A program made the position numbers and the translations under genes. Shown here piece after piece: positions 26,606 through 34,627 of a DNA stretch of 64,000 nucleotides. A model generated the notes under the pieces. The model was not told where the DNA came from. It ran no database searches and saw only the letters and a program-made list of their open reading frames with translations. The stretch is from UPXZ01 sp964345395 (GTDB lineage Bacteria; Bacteroidota; Bacteroidia; Bacteroidales; Paludibacteraceae), in NCBI GenBank assembly GCA_964345395.1, contig CAYFRA010000001.1, forward strand, positions 1 to 64,000, read 5' to 3'. The first letter of the stretch is position 1, and each line of letters opens with the position of its first letter.

Positions 26606-27802
26606 CTAATCAGTTTCAACCTTCAGCACCAAACCTTTCAAATATTCTCCTTCGGGATGATAAATATTAATTGGATGATCGGCTGGATGTTCAAGCTGTT
26701 GAAGTATCTGAACGCTCTTTTTTGTTTGTGCCGCCGCCGAAAACACCGACAACCTAAATTGCTCTTTTGAAATGGCTTGCGAGCACGAGAATGTAAACAA
26801 AACACCTCCTGGATTAAGTTGTTCAATGGCTTTTTGATTGATTCGCTGGTATCCTTTGAGGGCATTGCGAATGGCAGAACGATGTTTGGCAAAAGCTGGA
26901 GGGTCTAAAATAATCAGATCATATTTCTCGTTGTTCAGCTGAAAAAACTTAAACACATCTTCTGTATATGCCGTATGATTATTGTTTTCAGGAAAATTTA
27001 GCTCCACATTTTTTCTTGTCAGCTCCACGGCTTTCTCTGAACTATCAACTGAATGAACCAAACTTGCACCTCCTCTTAATGCATAAACAGAAAAACCACC
27101 GGTATAGCAAAAAAGATTTAAAACCTTTTTGTCTTTCGCAAAATGTTCAACCATACCACGATTATCTCGTTGATCAACAAAAAAACCAGTTTTTTGCCCT
27201 TCTAACCAATCGATATTAAATTTCAGACCGTTTTCATAAGCTACAGGATTAGCTTTTTCACCTCCAATCAAATAATGGTTTTTCTTATCAATTGGAGCCC
27301 GAAATGGCAAAGTGGTTTCTGATTTATAAAAAACATGATCCACGCCATCAACCAGTTTTACAATGGCTTCTGCCAAAGCTTCACGCATATGATGCATTCC
27401 TACTGAATGTGCTTGCATAACAGCTGTATCGCCATATATATCAACTATCAGACCCGATAAATTATCTCCTTCGCCATGCACCAATCGATAAATGTTATGT
27501 GCTTCGCGATTGGACAAACCAAGCATTTGACGTAGTTGGTAAGCTTTTTGGATTTTATCTGAAATAAAATTTGAGTCGATATCAACATTTTCAAAACTTA
27601 ACACCCTCACTGCAATGCTACCTACCTCATAATGGCCAATAGCTAAAAAAATATTTTCGCTATCAACTACCCTCACAATCTCACCTTCAGCGGGTTGTCT
27701 ATCCATAGATTGAATAGCACCAGAAAAAACCCAAGGGTGAAAACGCCTTAAACTCTCCTCTTTTTTGGGTTTCAGTTTTATTGTTATTGTTTTTTTATCC
27801 AT
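26606..27802 (-). CDS. Class I SAM-dependent rRNA methyltransferase (RlmI-like)
   Basis: The 398-residue protein has an N-terminal PUA domain ('LRRFHPWVFSGAIQSMDRQPAEGEIVRVVDSENIFLAIGHY'), a central RlmI-like EEHEE region, and a Rossmann methyltransferase domain with 'GQKTGFFVDQRDNR', 'VLNLFCYTGGFSVYALRGGA' and 'YDLIILDPPAFAK'. Its closest known role is making 5-methylcytosine in 23S rRNA. The family Cys lies in 'FTFSCSQAI'. I start at the ATG at 27802 ('MDKKTITIKLK'), which overlaps the exonuclease gene by 8 bases and suggests coupled translation. Confidence 0.92.
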   Translation of the reverse strand: MDKKTITIKLKPKKEESLRRFHPWVFSGAIQSMDRQPAEGEIVRVVDSENIFLAIGHYEVGSIAVRVLSFENVDIDSNFISDKIQKAYQLRQMLGLSNREAHNIYRLVHGEGDNLSGLIVDIYGDTAVMQAHSVGMHHMREALAEAIVKLVDGVDHVFYKSETTLPFRAPIDKKNHYLIGGEKANPVAYENGLKFNIDWLEGQKTGFFVDQRDNRGMVEHFAKDKKVLNLFCYTGGFSVYALRGGASLVHSVDSSEKAVELTRKNVELNFPENNNHTAYTEDVFKFFQLNNEKYDLIILDPPAFAKHRSAIRNALKGYQRINQKAIEQLNPGGVLFTFSCSQAISKEQFRLSVFSAAAQTKKSVQILQQLEHPADHPINIYHPEGEYLKGLVLKVETD

Positions 27803-28439
27803 TTCTTTGCTCTTTTGCCAACTCATCCTCCTCGATGAGCTTTTTAATTTCAGAATTCTTTAATTTCTTCTCATTATTTAGCTGCCTGAAAATCTGCAAA
27901 GTTGCCCAAGCATCAGTTGCTGCATATTGTTTTTGTTCTTCAGTTAGCTCTTCTCTTTCCCAATTTGTCAAACGCTGTGATTTAGAGATTTTCTTCTCAA
28001 ACAGTATGGCAAATATTTTTTGCAAACTCAACTCCAAAATTCCATAGTTTTTTGCTATATCTTGCACATCAATAAAACCTTTTGCTCCAATTCTCATGCT
28101 TTTTGCAAGCCCGTTGAAATCATCACGTAGCGACAAGCCAATTTTGCTGATGTTTGGGTTGAAAATAAAACTCTCTAAGGATTTCGGAAATCCAATTTTA
28201 TTCAATCTAAAAAGATAAGCTTTTTCGTCTGTTGAAATCTGAATAAGCGACATTTTATATCTTACTCCACGCTTGAAGGAGGGTCGAGTTTCTGTATCGA
28301 TACCTACTATATCATATTTTAGCAGTTCAACTATTGCTTTTTCTGCATCTGCGAGCGTTTCAATTACATTTATCTCTCCTTCAAAACTGACAACAGGATA
28401 TTTATTGACCTCCTCTTTTGTTATTCTTGCTCTAACCAT
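27795..28439 (-). CDS. 3'-5' exonuclease domain protein (RNase D/DnaQ-like)
   Basis: The 214-residue protein carries a DEDD exonuclease fold: 'IVGIDTETRPSF' (ExoI, Asp and Glu), 'ISKIGLSLRDDFNGLAKSM' (ExoII region) and 'QKQYAATDAWATLQIFRQL' (ExoIII, Tyr and Asp, hence DEDDy). 'LEEIR...NW'-like residues match single-domain members that trim RNA or DNA ends. No HRDC domain is present, so it is not full RNase D. It overlaps the DUF5063 gene by 19 bases and the methyltransferase gene by 8, so the three form one translationally coupled unit. Confidence 0.88.
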   Translation of the reverse strand: MVRARITKEEVNKYPVVSFEGEINVIETLADAEKAIVELLKYDIVGIDTETRPSFKRGVRYKMSLIQISTDEKAYLFRLNKIGFPKSLESFIFNPNISKIGLSLRDDFNGLAKSMRIGAKGFIDVQDIAKNYGILELSLQKIFAILFEKKISKSQRLTNWEREELTEEQKQYAATDAWATLQIFRQLNNEKKLKNSEIKKLIEEDELAKEQRNG

Positions 28440-29056
28440 AAATCTTCATCCTCTTCATTATCAAAATTAAGAAACTTGTTCCTGTCCAATTTTCGATATT
28501 CTTGCGTGTCTAAATATTCATCAGTTTCGTCAGTGCCAAAACCTTCACTATATCTTAAGTTATGCAACGCACGAAGTGCATTAAGTAATTTTTGTCCCCA
28601 ATGTTGCGAAAAACCATCTAAACAAGTTAGTAGTGCCGAAAGCATTATGTCATCGATTCCTACTCTATAGTTTTCTGTAAAATCTTTGAGTTCTTGGTAA
28701 ATATCTGCCAAATCTTCAGATATAAATGCTGCAATAGGAGTATCGCTATATGGCATATCAGGGTGAAAAACTTCCAAATAAGAGTCGTCCATACCAAGCA
28801 AACCAGCTATCTGATTTTTTACTATCAAGTAATCATTTTCAGTTACAAATCTTTCTGCCTCAAAATAATCCTCATCACCAACACCCATTTTCAACAAGGA
28901 TGTTTTGATATATAATAAAGATAAAATTGTGATGCTTTTTGAGATAAATTCGGGTTTGCTATCTCCGAGTGCTTTTTCTATAAAATCACTTGTCTCAACC
29001 GCAACTGTTGCAAAATCAATAGCTGTTTTGGAGTATATAATTGATTGTTCTTCCAT
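28421..29056 (-). CDS. DUF5063 domain protein
   Basis: A 211-residue, acidic, helical protein. It begins 'IYSKTAIDFATVAVETSDFIE' and contains 'YLEVFHPDMPYSDTPIAAFISEDLADIYQELKDFT' and 'ALLTCLDGFSQHWGQKLLNALRALHNLRY', which resemble DUF5063. It has no signal peptide or membrane span and ends in a run of Asp and Glu. It is the first gene of a three-gene overlapping unit with the exonuclease and the RlmI-like methyltransferase, which hints at an RNA-processing link (inference). A TAACTTTG box on the minus strand (29077-29084) could be its -7 element. Confidence 0.7.
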   Translation of the reverse strand: MEEQSIIYSKTAIDFATVAVETSDFIEKALGDSKPEFISKSITILSLLYIKTSLLKMGVGDEDYFEAERFVTENDYLIVKNQIAGLLGMDDSYLEVFHPDMPYSDTPIAAFISEDLADIYQELKDFTENYRVGIDDIMLSALLTCLDGFSQHWGQKLLNALRALHNLRYSEGFGTDETDEYLDTQEYRKLDRNKFLNFDNEEDEDLWLEQE

Positions 29057-29226
29057 TTTTATAAAAATATTTGTTACAAAGTTATGAAAAATATCGCCTA
29101 TGTTAGATTTTTTATCTATTTTTATAGAAGTGTATTGCAGAGTTGGTTTTGAAAAGCTAATAAATCAACAAAAACTGCTATTCATTTGTTATAATAATAG
29201 AGAGATAACCCTAAAAAATGTACGCT

Positions 29227-29481
29227 ATGAACAACGACAAATTAATTACACTTAAGTACTACAACACAGTTATCAAAGCTGAGGTTGATATGGAAGTTCT
29301 CAAGGAGAATGGCATTGAATGTACTTATAGCAATGCCGCAATGGTTGGAGTTTTTCCAATTTTTGACGACAAAGAGCGTGGTATTGAGCTTTTGGTATTT
29401 GAAAAAGATGTGAAAGATGCAAAGAAAATTTTAGAAGAATACCATAGTGCCGGAATCATTGATAGTGCCGACGATGATTAA
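29227..29481 (+). CDS. DUF2007-type small protein
   Basis: An 84-residue protein: 'LITLKYYNTVIKAEVDMEVLKENGIECTYSNA' then 'IELLVFEKDVKDAKKILEEYHSAG'. This beta-alpha-beta pattern matches the DUF2007 'putative signal transducing protein' group, related in fold to ACT/PII-like domains. No catalytic residues are evident. An ATG 9 bases earlier (29218) is also possible. The gene is convergent with the mutarotase-like gene: its stop abuts the next gene's stop at 29482. Confidence 0.72.
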   Translation: MNNDKLITLKYYNTVIKAEVDMEVLKENGIECTYSNAAMVGVFPIFDDKERGIELLVFEKDVKDAKKILEEYHSAGIIDSADDD

Positions 29482-29796
29482 TTATTTAAGAATGAATACT
29501 GGCTTTGTCAGCTTCCAATTATCTGATTGACGAAGGTGGGATAAATAAACATCCCACTCTTTTGGGTGTGGATGCTGGTGTAATTTAGACCAAGCATCAT
29601 CCCACGGAAAATCAGATGCCACTTCTATTGTTAGCAATAAGTGGCTTGGGGTTGAGTATGCATCAATAGCCAAAACCCCCAAGTTCTTTATTTCATCAAA
29701 AAAAGCTTGTGAAATTTCGCTTTTATCCAAAAATATTTTTACAAAATCGGGCTTATCTGTCAAATCGAGAGTGAAGCATAAGGTTTTTGTCGGAAA
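29482..29796 (-). CDS. L-rhamnose-mutarotase-like protein (5' end in scaffold gap 2)
   Basis: The last 104 residues remain. The pattern 'LCFTLDLTDKPDFVKIFL', 'IKNLGVLAIDAYSTPSHLLLTIEVASDF' and 'WDVYLSHLRQSDNWKLTKPVFIL' follows the RhaM family, which speeds exchange of rhamnose anomers. Only a few N-terminal residues should be missing. The conserved 'YxxxHxxxWPE' segment, which holds the catalytic His, is replaced by 'FLDKSEISQAFFDEI', so this copy is divergent and may not be a mutarotase. A translation that joins it to the SPOR lipoprotein across the Ns is a chimera and should not be used. No rhamnose genes are nearby. Confidence 0.55.
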   Translation of the reverse strand, partial: FPTKTLCFTLDLTDKPDFVKIFLDKSEISQAFFDEIKNLGVLAIDAYSTPSHLLLTIEVASDFPWDDAWSKLHQHPHPKEWDVYLSHLRQSDNWKLTKPVFILK

Positions 29797-29896
29797 NNNN
29801 NNNNNNNNNNNNNNNNNNNNNNNNNNNNNNNNNNNNNNNNNNNNNNNNNNNNNNNNNNNNNNNNNNNNNNNNNNNNNNNNNNNNNNNNNNNNNNNN
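29797..29896. other. Scaffold gap 2 (100 Ns)
   Basis: Exactly 100 Ns, the same placeholder length as gap 1, so the true size is unknown. Unlike gap 1, the flanks share no repeated sequence that I can see, so real sequence is missing. It must hold the start of the mutarotase-like gene and the C-terminal half of the SPOR gene. Confidence 0.95.
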
Positions 29897-30177
29897 ACAC
29901 CAAAACTCCCAACCACTACATGATAGCTTTTAGAAAAAGCATTTTGATTGGTTTCACCCGAAGCAAGCTTAAAACTTTCATTGATTGTTTTCTCTGCAAC
30001 TTCTGCTTTTGGAGTTTCGATTACCGTTTGAGTGTTTTCAACAACTGGTTTTGTTTGAGTTTGAACTGCTTCGATATCTGCACCTGAGATGGTTACAATT
30101 TTTTGTTTTGACTTACAAGATGTTGCTCCAGCCAATAATATGACTGTAATTGCTAATAAACTAAGAATTTTTTTCAT
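29897..30177 (-). CDS. SPOR-domain lipoprotein (3' end in scaffold gap 2)
   Basis: The first 93 residues are seen. A lipoprotein signal ('LLAGATSCKS', Cys21) leads into a Thr/Val/Glu-rich linker. The sequence enters the gap at 'SYHVVVGSFG', the first strand of a SPOR domain. SPOR domains bind peptidoglycan stripped of stem peptides at division sites, so a cell-envelope role is likely. About 60-70 residues should be missing. A TAATTTTG box at 30204-30211 on the minus strand could be its -7 element. Confidence 0.72.
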
Positions 30178-30417
30178 GTTTTTATATTATTAAATTGTTA
30201 TCACAAAATTAAAAAAGAATTTCGTATTAAACCAATTTCCTTATTATTCATTAGGAGATACAAAGATGTGAAGAATTATTTTTATAGACAACAAAACACT
30301 TATAATTTTGCATTATTTAGATGTAGCGATTGATGCCTAAAACGTTAAAAACATAATTAAACTATTCAAATTTCTAAAAAAAAGGAATTTGAAAGTATTT
30401 TTCCATTATAAAACACC

Positions 30418-30425
30418 TATATTTG
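30418..30425 (+). promoter_or_regulatory. -7 promoter box for the small membrane protein
   Basis: TATATTTG matches the Bacteroidota -7 element. A TTTG at 30388-30391 lies 26 bases upstream, which is longer than ideal. With this box, transcription would begin near 30432. Confidence 0.4.
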
Positions 30426-30450
30426 CACTAATTTTATAATGTATAAAAGT

Positions 30451-30690
30451 ATGACCAATATAATAGTTCCTATAATCTTAGCGATTATTATTGTTTTATT
30501 TGCTGTTTTTATTTTGGGATTTCGAGTTTTCTTGACAAAAAAAGGAGAATTTCCAAATATCCATATCGGTGGAAGCAAGCCACTTGCCGAGCAAGGCATT
30601 AGCTGTGCTACAACCCAAGATAATGATGCTCAAAAAGATAAACAAAGAATTGATGTTACAAAACTTTTAAATGAATTTGATAATCAATAA
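30451..30690 (+). CDS. Small membrane protein of unknown function
   Basis: I choose the ATG at 30451 (79 residues); an ATG at 30439 is only about 14 bases beyond the proposed -7 box. One membrane span (about 4-24, 'IIVPIILAIIIVLFAVFILGF') precedes a short soluble tail with 'FPNIHIGGSKPLAEQGISCATTQDNDAQ'. The 'FPNxHIGxxKxLxxxGISCATxQD' motif, with a single Cys, seems conserved among Bacteroidota small membrane proteins as I recall them, but no function is known to me. It lies 54 bases upstream of an OmpH-family gene on the same strand, which suggests an envelope link. Confidence 0.65.
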   Translation: MTNIIVPIILAIIIVLFAVFILGFRVFLTKKGEFPNIHIGGSKPLAEQGISCATTQDNDAQKDKQRIDVTKLLNEFDNQ

Positions 30691-30744
30691 AATGTTGATT
30701 ATGAAGAACATTTGCTCACAAAAAAATTAAACTCAGAAAATTTT

Positions 30745-31344
30745 ATGAAAAACTACTTACTCGTTTACAATGTTATTCTAACCATTGCGGTTATTGTTTT
30801 ATTTATTTTAGTTTTAGGAAATAAGAAAAATATAGCCTCAGAAGATTCACTTGTAGCAAATGATAGCATCGAAGTTGCTAAACTTCCAATAGCTTATATT
30901 AATATCGATTCTCTATTACTCAATTATACTTTTGCTAAGGAAGCTAATGAGAATTTAATGAGTAAGCAGGAAAACTCAAAAGCAACACTCAACTCAAAAG
31001 CCAGACAGCTACAAAATGAGATGGATGAATTCAATAGAAAATTAGAGAACAACGCTTTCTTAAGTCGTGAAAGAGCGGAACAAGCTCAAAGAAGTATCTT
31101 GCAAAAACAACAAGATTTACAAAATATGGAGGGTAGGTTATCTCAAGATTTAATGGAAAGCCAGCTTAAAGTAAGTGAGCAGTTGCGAGACACGATTGAA
31201 AGTTTCTTACAGATTTTCAACAAGGGTGGAAAGTATCAAATTATTTTGAGCAACACATCCAATGATAACATCTTATTTTCAACATCTGGTTACGACATTA
31301 CGGAAGAGGTCATTGTCGAACTTAATAAGAGATATAAAAAGTAG
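30745..31344 (+). CDS. OmpH/Skp-family periplasmic chaperone
   Basis: The start at 30745 gives 199 residues. An N-terminal hydrophobic segment (2-26) anchors or exports the protein. It is followed by 'LPIAYINIDSLLLNYTFAKEANENLMSKQENSKATLNSKARQLQNEMDEFNRKL', the long coiled coil of Skp/OmpH, and 'KYQIILSNTSNDNILFSTSGYDITEEVIVELNKRY' at the end. Skp holds unfolded outer-membrane proteins in the periplasm. The first 11 residues of the longer frame (from 30712) look unconserved. A terminator hairpin follows within 30 bases. Confidence 0.88.
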   Translation: MKNYLLVYNVILTIAVIVLFILVLGNKKNIASEDSLVANDSIEVAKLPIAYINIDSLLLNYTFAKEANENLMSKQENSKATLNSKARQLQNEMDEFNRKLENNAFLSRERAEQAQRSILQKQQDLQNMEGRLSQDLMESQLKVSEQLRDTIESFLQIFNKGGKYQIILSNTSNDNILFSTSGYDITEEVIVELNKRYKK

Positions 31345-31370
31345 GACAATTCAACGTCAGATACAGATTA

Positions 31371-31407
31371 AAAAATCGCAGATTGATTTACTCAATTTGC
31401 GATTTTT
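31371..31407 (+). terminator. Terminator downstream of the OmpH/Skp gene
   Basis: A perfect 10-bp stem, AAAAATCGCA (31371-31380) with TGCGATTTTT (31398-31407), a 17-base loop, then more T residues. Confidence 0.8.
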
Positions 31408-31475
31408 CTTTTAGATGTGATTGAGTAAATCCTGCTCATATAAAGTAAATCAAATATTTATTCCTCAAAATTTTG

Positions 31476-31483
31476 TATTTTTG
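31476..31483 (+). promoter_or_regulatory. -7 promoter box for nrnA
   Basis: TATTTTTG matches TAnnTTTG and lies 26 bases before the nrnA ATG. I see no clear TTTG at the -33 position. Confidence 0.35.
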
Positions 31484-31508
31484 TTGATTAAACTAAATTC
31501 TTTAGAAA

Positions 31509-32537
31509 ATGATTTCAGATATAATAAAAAAAACAGAGGTAGAAAGTGCTCAAGAAGAGATAGAAGAAGCTTATAATATTGTTATCGTATCGCATTATGG
31601 TCCTGATGGCGACTCCTTAGGATCATCTTTGGCGATGTGGCATATTTTAAAAAACATGGGTAAAAACCCTAAGGTAATAGTTCCAACTCCACCACCTAAT
31701 TTTTTGACGTGGATGCCAGGTGCAAAGGATATATTGATATATGTTTTTGATAAAGTAAAAGCAGATAAGTTAATAAAGAAAGCAGATCTTATTTTGGCAT
31801 TGGATTTCAACACACCATCACGCTTAGTGATGATGGAAGATTCTGTCACTCAATCAAATGCCAGAAAAGTACTTATTGACCACCATTTAGATCCCGATTA
31901 CTCATTTGTAAATGTTGTGGTCTCTTACCCCAAGATTTCATCAACCAGCGAATTGGTGTTTCGATTGGTAAGCCAGATGGGCTATCAAGCTCACATCGAT
32001 ATACAGGCAGCCCAAGCAATATATACGGGTATGATGACCGACACGGGTGGGTTCACATTCAACTCCAATCAAAAAGAGATTTATACCATCATCTCAAAAT
32101 TACTCGATTTTGGGTTTGACAAAGACGATATTTATCGTAAAGTTTATAATACTTTTTCAGAGAACCGTATGAGGCTTCAGGGTTATTGTATTTATAAGAA
32201 AATGAAAATTTATCCTGAGTTTCAAACTGCACTGATAACACTCACCAAAGATGAAATGATCGAATTTAATTATGAAAACGGTGATGCTGAAGGGTTTGTA
32301 AACATACCATTGTCGATTGACAATATTGTTTTTTCTGTATTTATGCGAGAAGACTGGGATAAAATCAAAGTCTCACTCAGATCGCAAGGTTCATTCCCAA
32401 CGAATAAGTTTTCGGCTGAAGTTTTCAATGGAGGTGGACACTTAAATGCGTCAGGTGGTGAGAGTTACACTACTTTAGAGGAGGCAGTTCAAAAACTCGA
32501 AGAGGCTCTACCTCGATTCAAAGCATATCTTGAGTAG
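31509..32537 (+). CDS. nrnA: DHH-family oligoribonuclease / pAp phosphatase NrnA
   Basis: NrnA degrades short RNA oligomers to mononucleotides and dephosphorylates 3'-phosphoadenosine 5'-phosphate. The 342 residues have the DHH domain with 'IVSHYGPDGDSLGSSLAM', 'LILALDFN', the signature 'VLIDHHLDPDYSF' and 'TGMMTDTGGFTF', then the DHHA1 domain ending 'FNGGGHLNASGGES'. These are the Mn-binding and substrate-binding motifs. A DNA methyltransferase gene follows 45 bases downstream on the same strand. Confidence 0.94.
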   Translation: MISDIIKKTEVESAQEEIEEAYNIVIVSHYGPDGDSLGSSLAMWHILKNMGKNPKVIVPTPPPNFLTWMPGAKDILIYVFDKVKADKLIKKADLILALDFNTPSRLVMMEDSVTQSNARKVLIDHHLDPDYSFVNVVVSYPKISSTSELVFRLVSQMGYQAHIDIQAAQAIYTGMMTDTGGFTFNSNQKEIYTIISKLLDFGFDKDDIYRKVYNTFSENRMRLQGYCIYKKMKIYPEFQTALITLTKDEMIEFNYENGDAEGFVNIPLSIDNIVFSVFMREDWDKIKVSLRSQGSFPTNKFSAEVFNGGGHLNASGGESYTTLEEAVQKLEEALPRFKAYLE

Positions 32538-32582
32538 AATTTTATATTCATTTTTAAATAAATCAAGCAATATCTATTTTGA

Positions 32583-33686
32583 ATGCAAGCAAACAGGGAC
32601 CCATACGATACAATTACAACAGAGGGAATCAAATATACTGGTTCTAAAAAACGTATTATTCCCTATATCTTAAACATTGTAGATGAATTAGATGGCATAA
32701 TTTCGGTTTTAGATGGCTTTAGTGGCACCACACGCGTATCACAAGCATTTGCTCAGATGGGTTACAACACCACCGCCAACGATATTTCAATTTGGTCAGA
32801 AGTTTTTGCTAATTGCTATCTCAAAGCAGATAAACCTGATAGCTTTTATCAAGAAATTATCAACCATTTGAATGGATTAAAAGGAGTTGAAGGTTGGTTT
32901 TCGGAGCATTATGGTGCAGAACTTGCTGAAACCAAAAGACCTTTTCAACTTAAAAATACCCGAAAGTTAGACTCCATAAGAACCGAAATAGACAAACTTG
33001 ATTTAAGTTGGATTGATAAGAGCGTTATACTGACAAGTCTTATCCTCGCTTTAGATAAGGTAGATAGCACAATAGGGCATTTTGCAGCCTATCTATCAAA
33101 ATGGTCACCACGATCTCATAAAGAATTGATACTTAAGCTTCCTCGTCGATTTCCTCTGAGGAGTGTTAATCAAGTAATTCGCGATGACATTTTCAACACA
33201 CTTAGTAAACAGCAATTTGATTTGGCTTATTTCGATCCACCATATGGCTCTAACAATGAAAAAATGCCATCGAGTCGGGTGCGTTATTCGGCTTATTATC
33301 ATTTTTGGAAAAGTGTTATACTAAATGATCAACCAACTCTTTTTGGAGTGGCCAATAGACGTGAAGATAGCAGGGATTTGGTTTCTGCATCTGTTTTCGA
33401 AGAGTTCCAAAAGAATGAGGCAGGTGATTTTGTTGCTATGAAAGCCATAGAAAAATTAATTAGCCAAACCAATGCTCGTTATGTTTTATTATCATATAGC
33501 TCTGGAGGTAGGGCAAGCAAAGAACAGTTGCACAATATATTAAATCAATCTGGAGAACTATTAGAAAGCATTGAGATTGATTATCAAAAAAATATTATGT
33601 CTCAAATGACATGGTCAAATGAGTGGATTAGTAAAGAGAAAGAGTTGAAGGAGTATTTGTTTTTGCTAAAAAAACAAAGGGCTTAA
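32583..33686 (+). CDS. D12-class DNA adenine methyltransferase, no cognate nuclease seen
   Basis: The 367-residue protein has the motif order of D12-class adenine-N6 methyltransferases: 'IKYTGSKKRIIPYIL' near the N-terminus, motif I 'VLDGFSGTTRVSQAFAQ' with 'TANDIS', a target-recognition region (about 90-210), and motif IV 'LAYFDPPYGSNN' near residue 220. The DPPY tetrad is intact, so activity is plausible. No restriction endonuclease, S subunit or phage gene adjoins it; neighbours are nrnA and a cytidylate-kinase-like gene. It may therefore be an orphan epigenetic methylase or a remnant of a mobile restriction-modification system. The recognition site is not predictable. Confidence 0.85.
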   Translation: MQANRDPYDTITTEGIKYTGSKKRIIPYILNIVDELDGIISVLDGFSGTTRVSQAFAQMGYNTTANDISIWSEVFANCYLKADKPDSFYQEIINHLNGLKGVEGWFSEHYGAELAETKRPFQLKNTRKLDSIRTEIDKLDLSWIDKSVILTSLILALDKVDSTIGHFAAYLSKWSPRSHKELILKLPRRFPLRSVNQVIRDDIFNTLSKQQFDLAYFDPPYGSNNEKMPSSRVRYSAYYHFWKSVILNDQPTLFGVANRREDSRDLVSASVFEEFQKNEAGDFVAMKAIEKLISQTNARYVLLSYSSGGRASKEQLHNILNQSGELLESIEIDYQKNIMSQMTWSNEWISKEKELKEYLFLLKKQRA

Positions 33687-33724
33687 CCTACTTTTGTCAA
33701 ACCCTCATATTTTTTTAATACAAA

Positions 33725-34360
33725 TCAGAGTTTAGCTTGAAAAGCCTCAATATATTGCACAATTAATTCAAAAGCTTTATCCAATCCAATTTTGCCTGTA
33801 TCAATTGAGAGATCAAAATTATTGAGATCATTCCATTCTTTGCGTGTAAACTTTTTAATATAAAGTGAACGCTCTTTATCTCCAACAGAAATTTGATTTA
33901 TTGCTTCAGTTTCTTCTATCCCCCTTACTTCCATCAATCGTTTTGTGCGAATACTTGAATCGGCATGAAGATGAATTTTGATAGCATTAGGGTATTTTCT
34001 TAAAACATAAAAAGCAGCACGCCCCACAATAACAGAGGCTTTTTCCTTTGCAATCTCTTGGATAACTTCTGATTCAGCTTTGAAAATCATAGCGGTAGTA
34101 GGTCTGAAACTACCAACCGCCTCGCTATAAAACTCATGAAGTCCGGTATTGGTCCAAAAGTTTTCCCAGAAAGAACTGATGCGTTCTTCGTGAGGTGCAA
34201 CATCGGCTTCAAATACAGATAGCTTTTCAGCGGTAAGCTTGATAATGGTTTGATTGGCATAAAACAGATTAAAGTGTTCGGCTATTTTTTTACCAATATA
34301 TGCTCCTCCACTACCTAATTCTCTGCTGATGGTGATGATTAATGAGTTTGGTTGTTGCAT
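33725..34360 (-). CDS. Cytidylate-kinase-like family protein
   Basis: The 211 residues begin 'SLIITISRELGSGGAYIGKKIAEHF'. This matches the cytidylate-kinase-like family, in which the P-loop has the form SRexGSGG-x-IG and lacks the classical GK[ST] triad. Later residues include 'VIVGRAAFYVLRKYPNAIKIHLHADSSIRTKRL' and 'FDLSIDTGKIGLDKAFELIVQYIE', typical of nucleoside-monophosphate-kinase folds. True CMP kinase (Cmk) is usually a separate gene, so the substrate here is unknown. The gene stands alone, convergent with the methyltransferase gene. Confidence 0.8.
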   Translation of the reverse strand: MQQPNSLIITISRELGSGGAYIGKKIAEHFNLFYANQTIIKLTAEKLSVFEADVAPHEERISSFWENFWTNTGLHEFYSEAVGSFRPTTAMIFKAESEVIQEIAKEKASVIVGRAAFYVLRKYPNAIKIHLHADSSIRTKRLMEVRGIEETEAINQISVGDKERSLYIKKFTRKEWNDLNNFDLSIDTGKIGLDKAFELIVQYIEAFQAKL

Positions 34361-34604
34361 AACAGATTTCTTTCTTTTTAGATTAAATGTATTAAACAGC
34401 TATAAAAGATTTAGAATTGATAATGCTAATTATAGACACATAGTTCTTGAATTTATTAGCAATATTAGGTGCATATTCCATCATATATACCTTTTCATCG
34501 AAATGAAAATAGTGAAGCCCAAAGATTTACGCTTTAAAGATAATCATTTAATATTAAAAAAGCAATATTTATTTAATAATTTATCTATTATGGTCTAAAA
34601 TAAA
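34361..34604. other. AT-rich intergenic region with nothing recognised
   Basis: About 240 bases between the kinase-like gene start and the ftcD terminator. An 89-codon open frame here has no domain or signal that I recognise and is probably noise. The region presumably holds the promoter of the kinase-like gene, but I see no convincing TTTG/TAnnTTTG pair. Confidence 0.5.
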
Positions 34605-34627
34605 AAAGTGAGCTAAAAGCTCACTTT
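34605..34627 (-). terminator. Terminator overlapping the end of ftcD
   Basis: A perfect 10-bp stem, AAAGTGAGCT (34605-34614) with AGCTCACTTT (34618-34627), and a 3-base loop. It covers the ftcD stop codon (34613-34615) and its last codons. On the minus strand a T-tract follows. Confidence 0.8.

Noticed and set aside
26564..26770. A 68-codon plus-strand frame near the end of the RlmI-like gene
   Set aside because: It mostly lies antisense to the methyltransferase gene, with no domain and no promoter match.
34329..34598. An 89-codon plus-strand frame upstream of the ftcD terminator
   Set aside because: It starts inside the kinase-like gene, is AT-driven and has no motif. It is probably noise.
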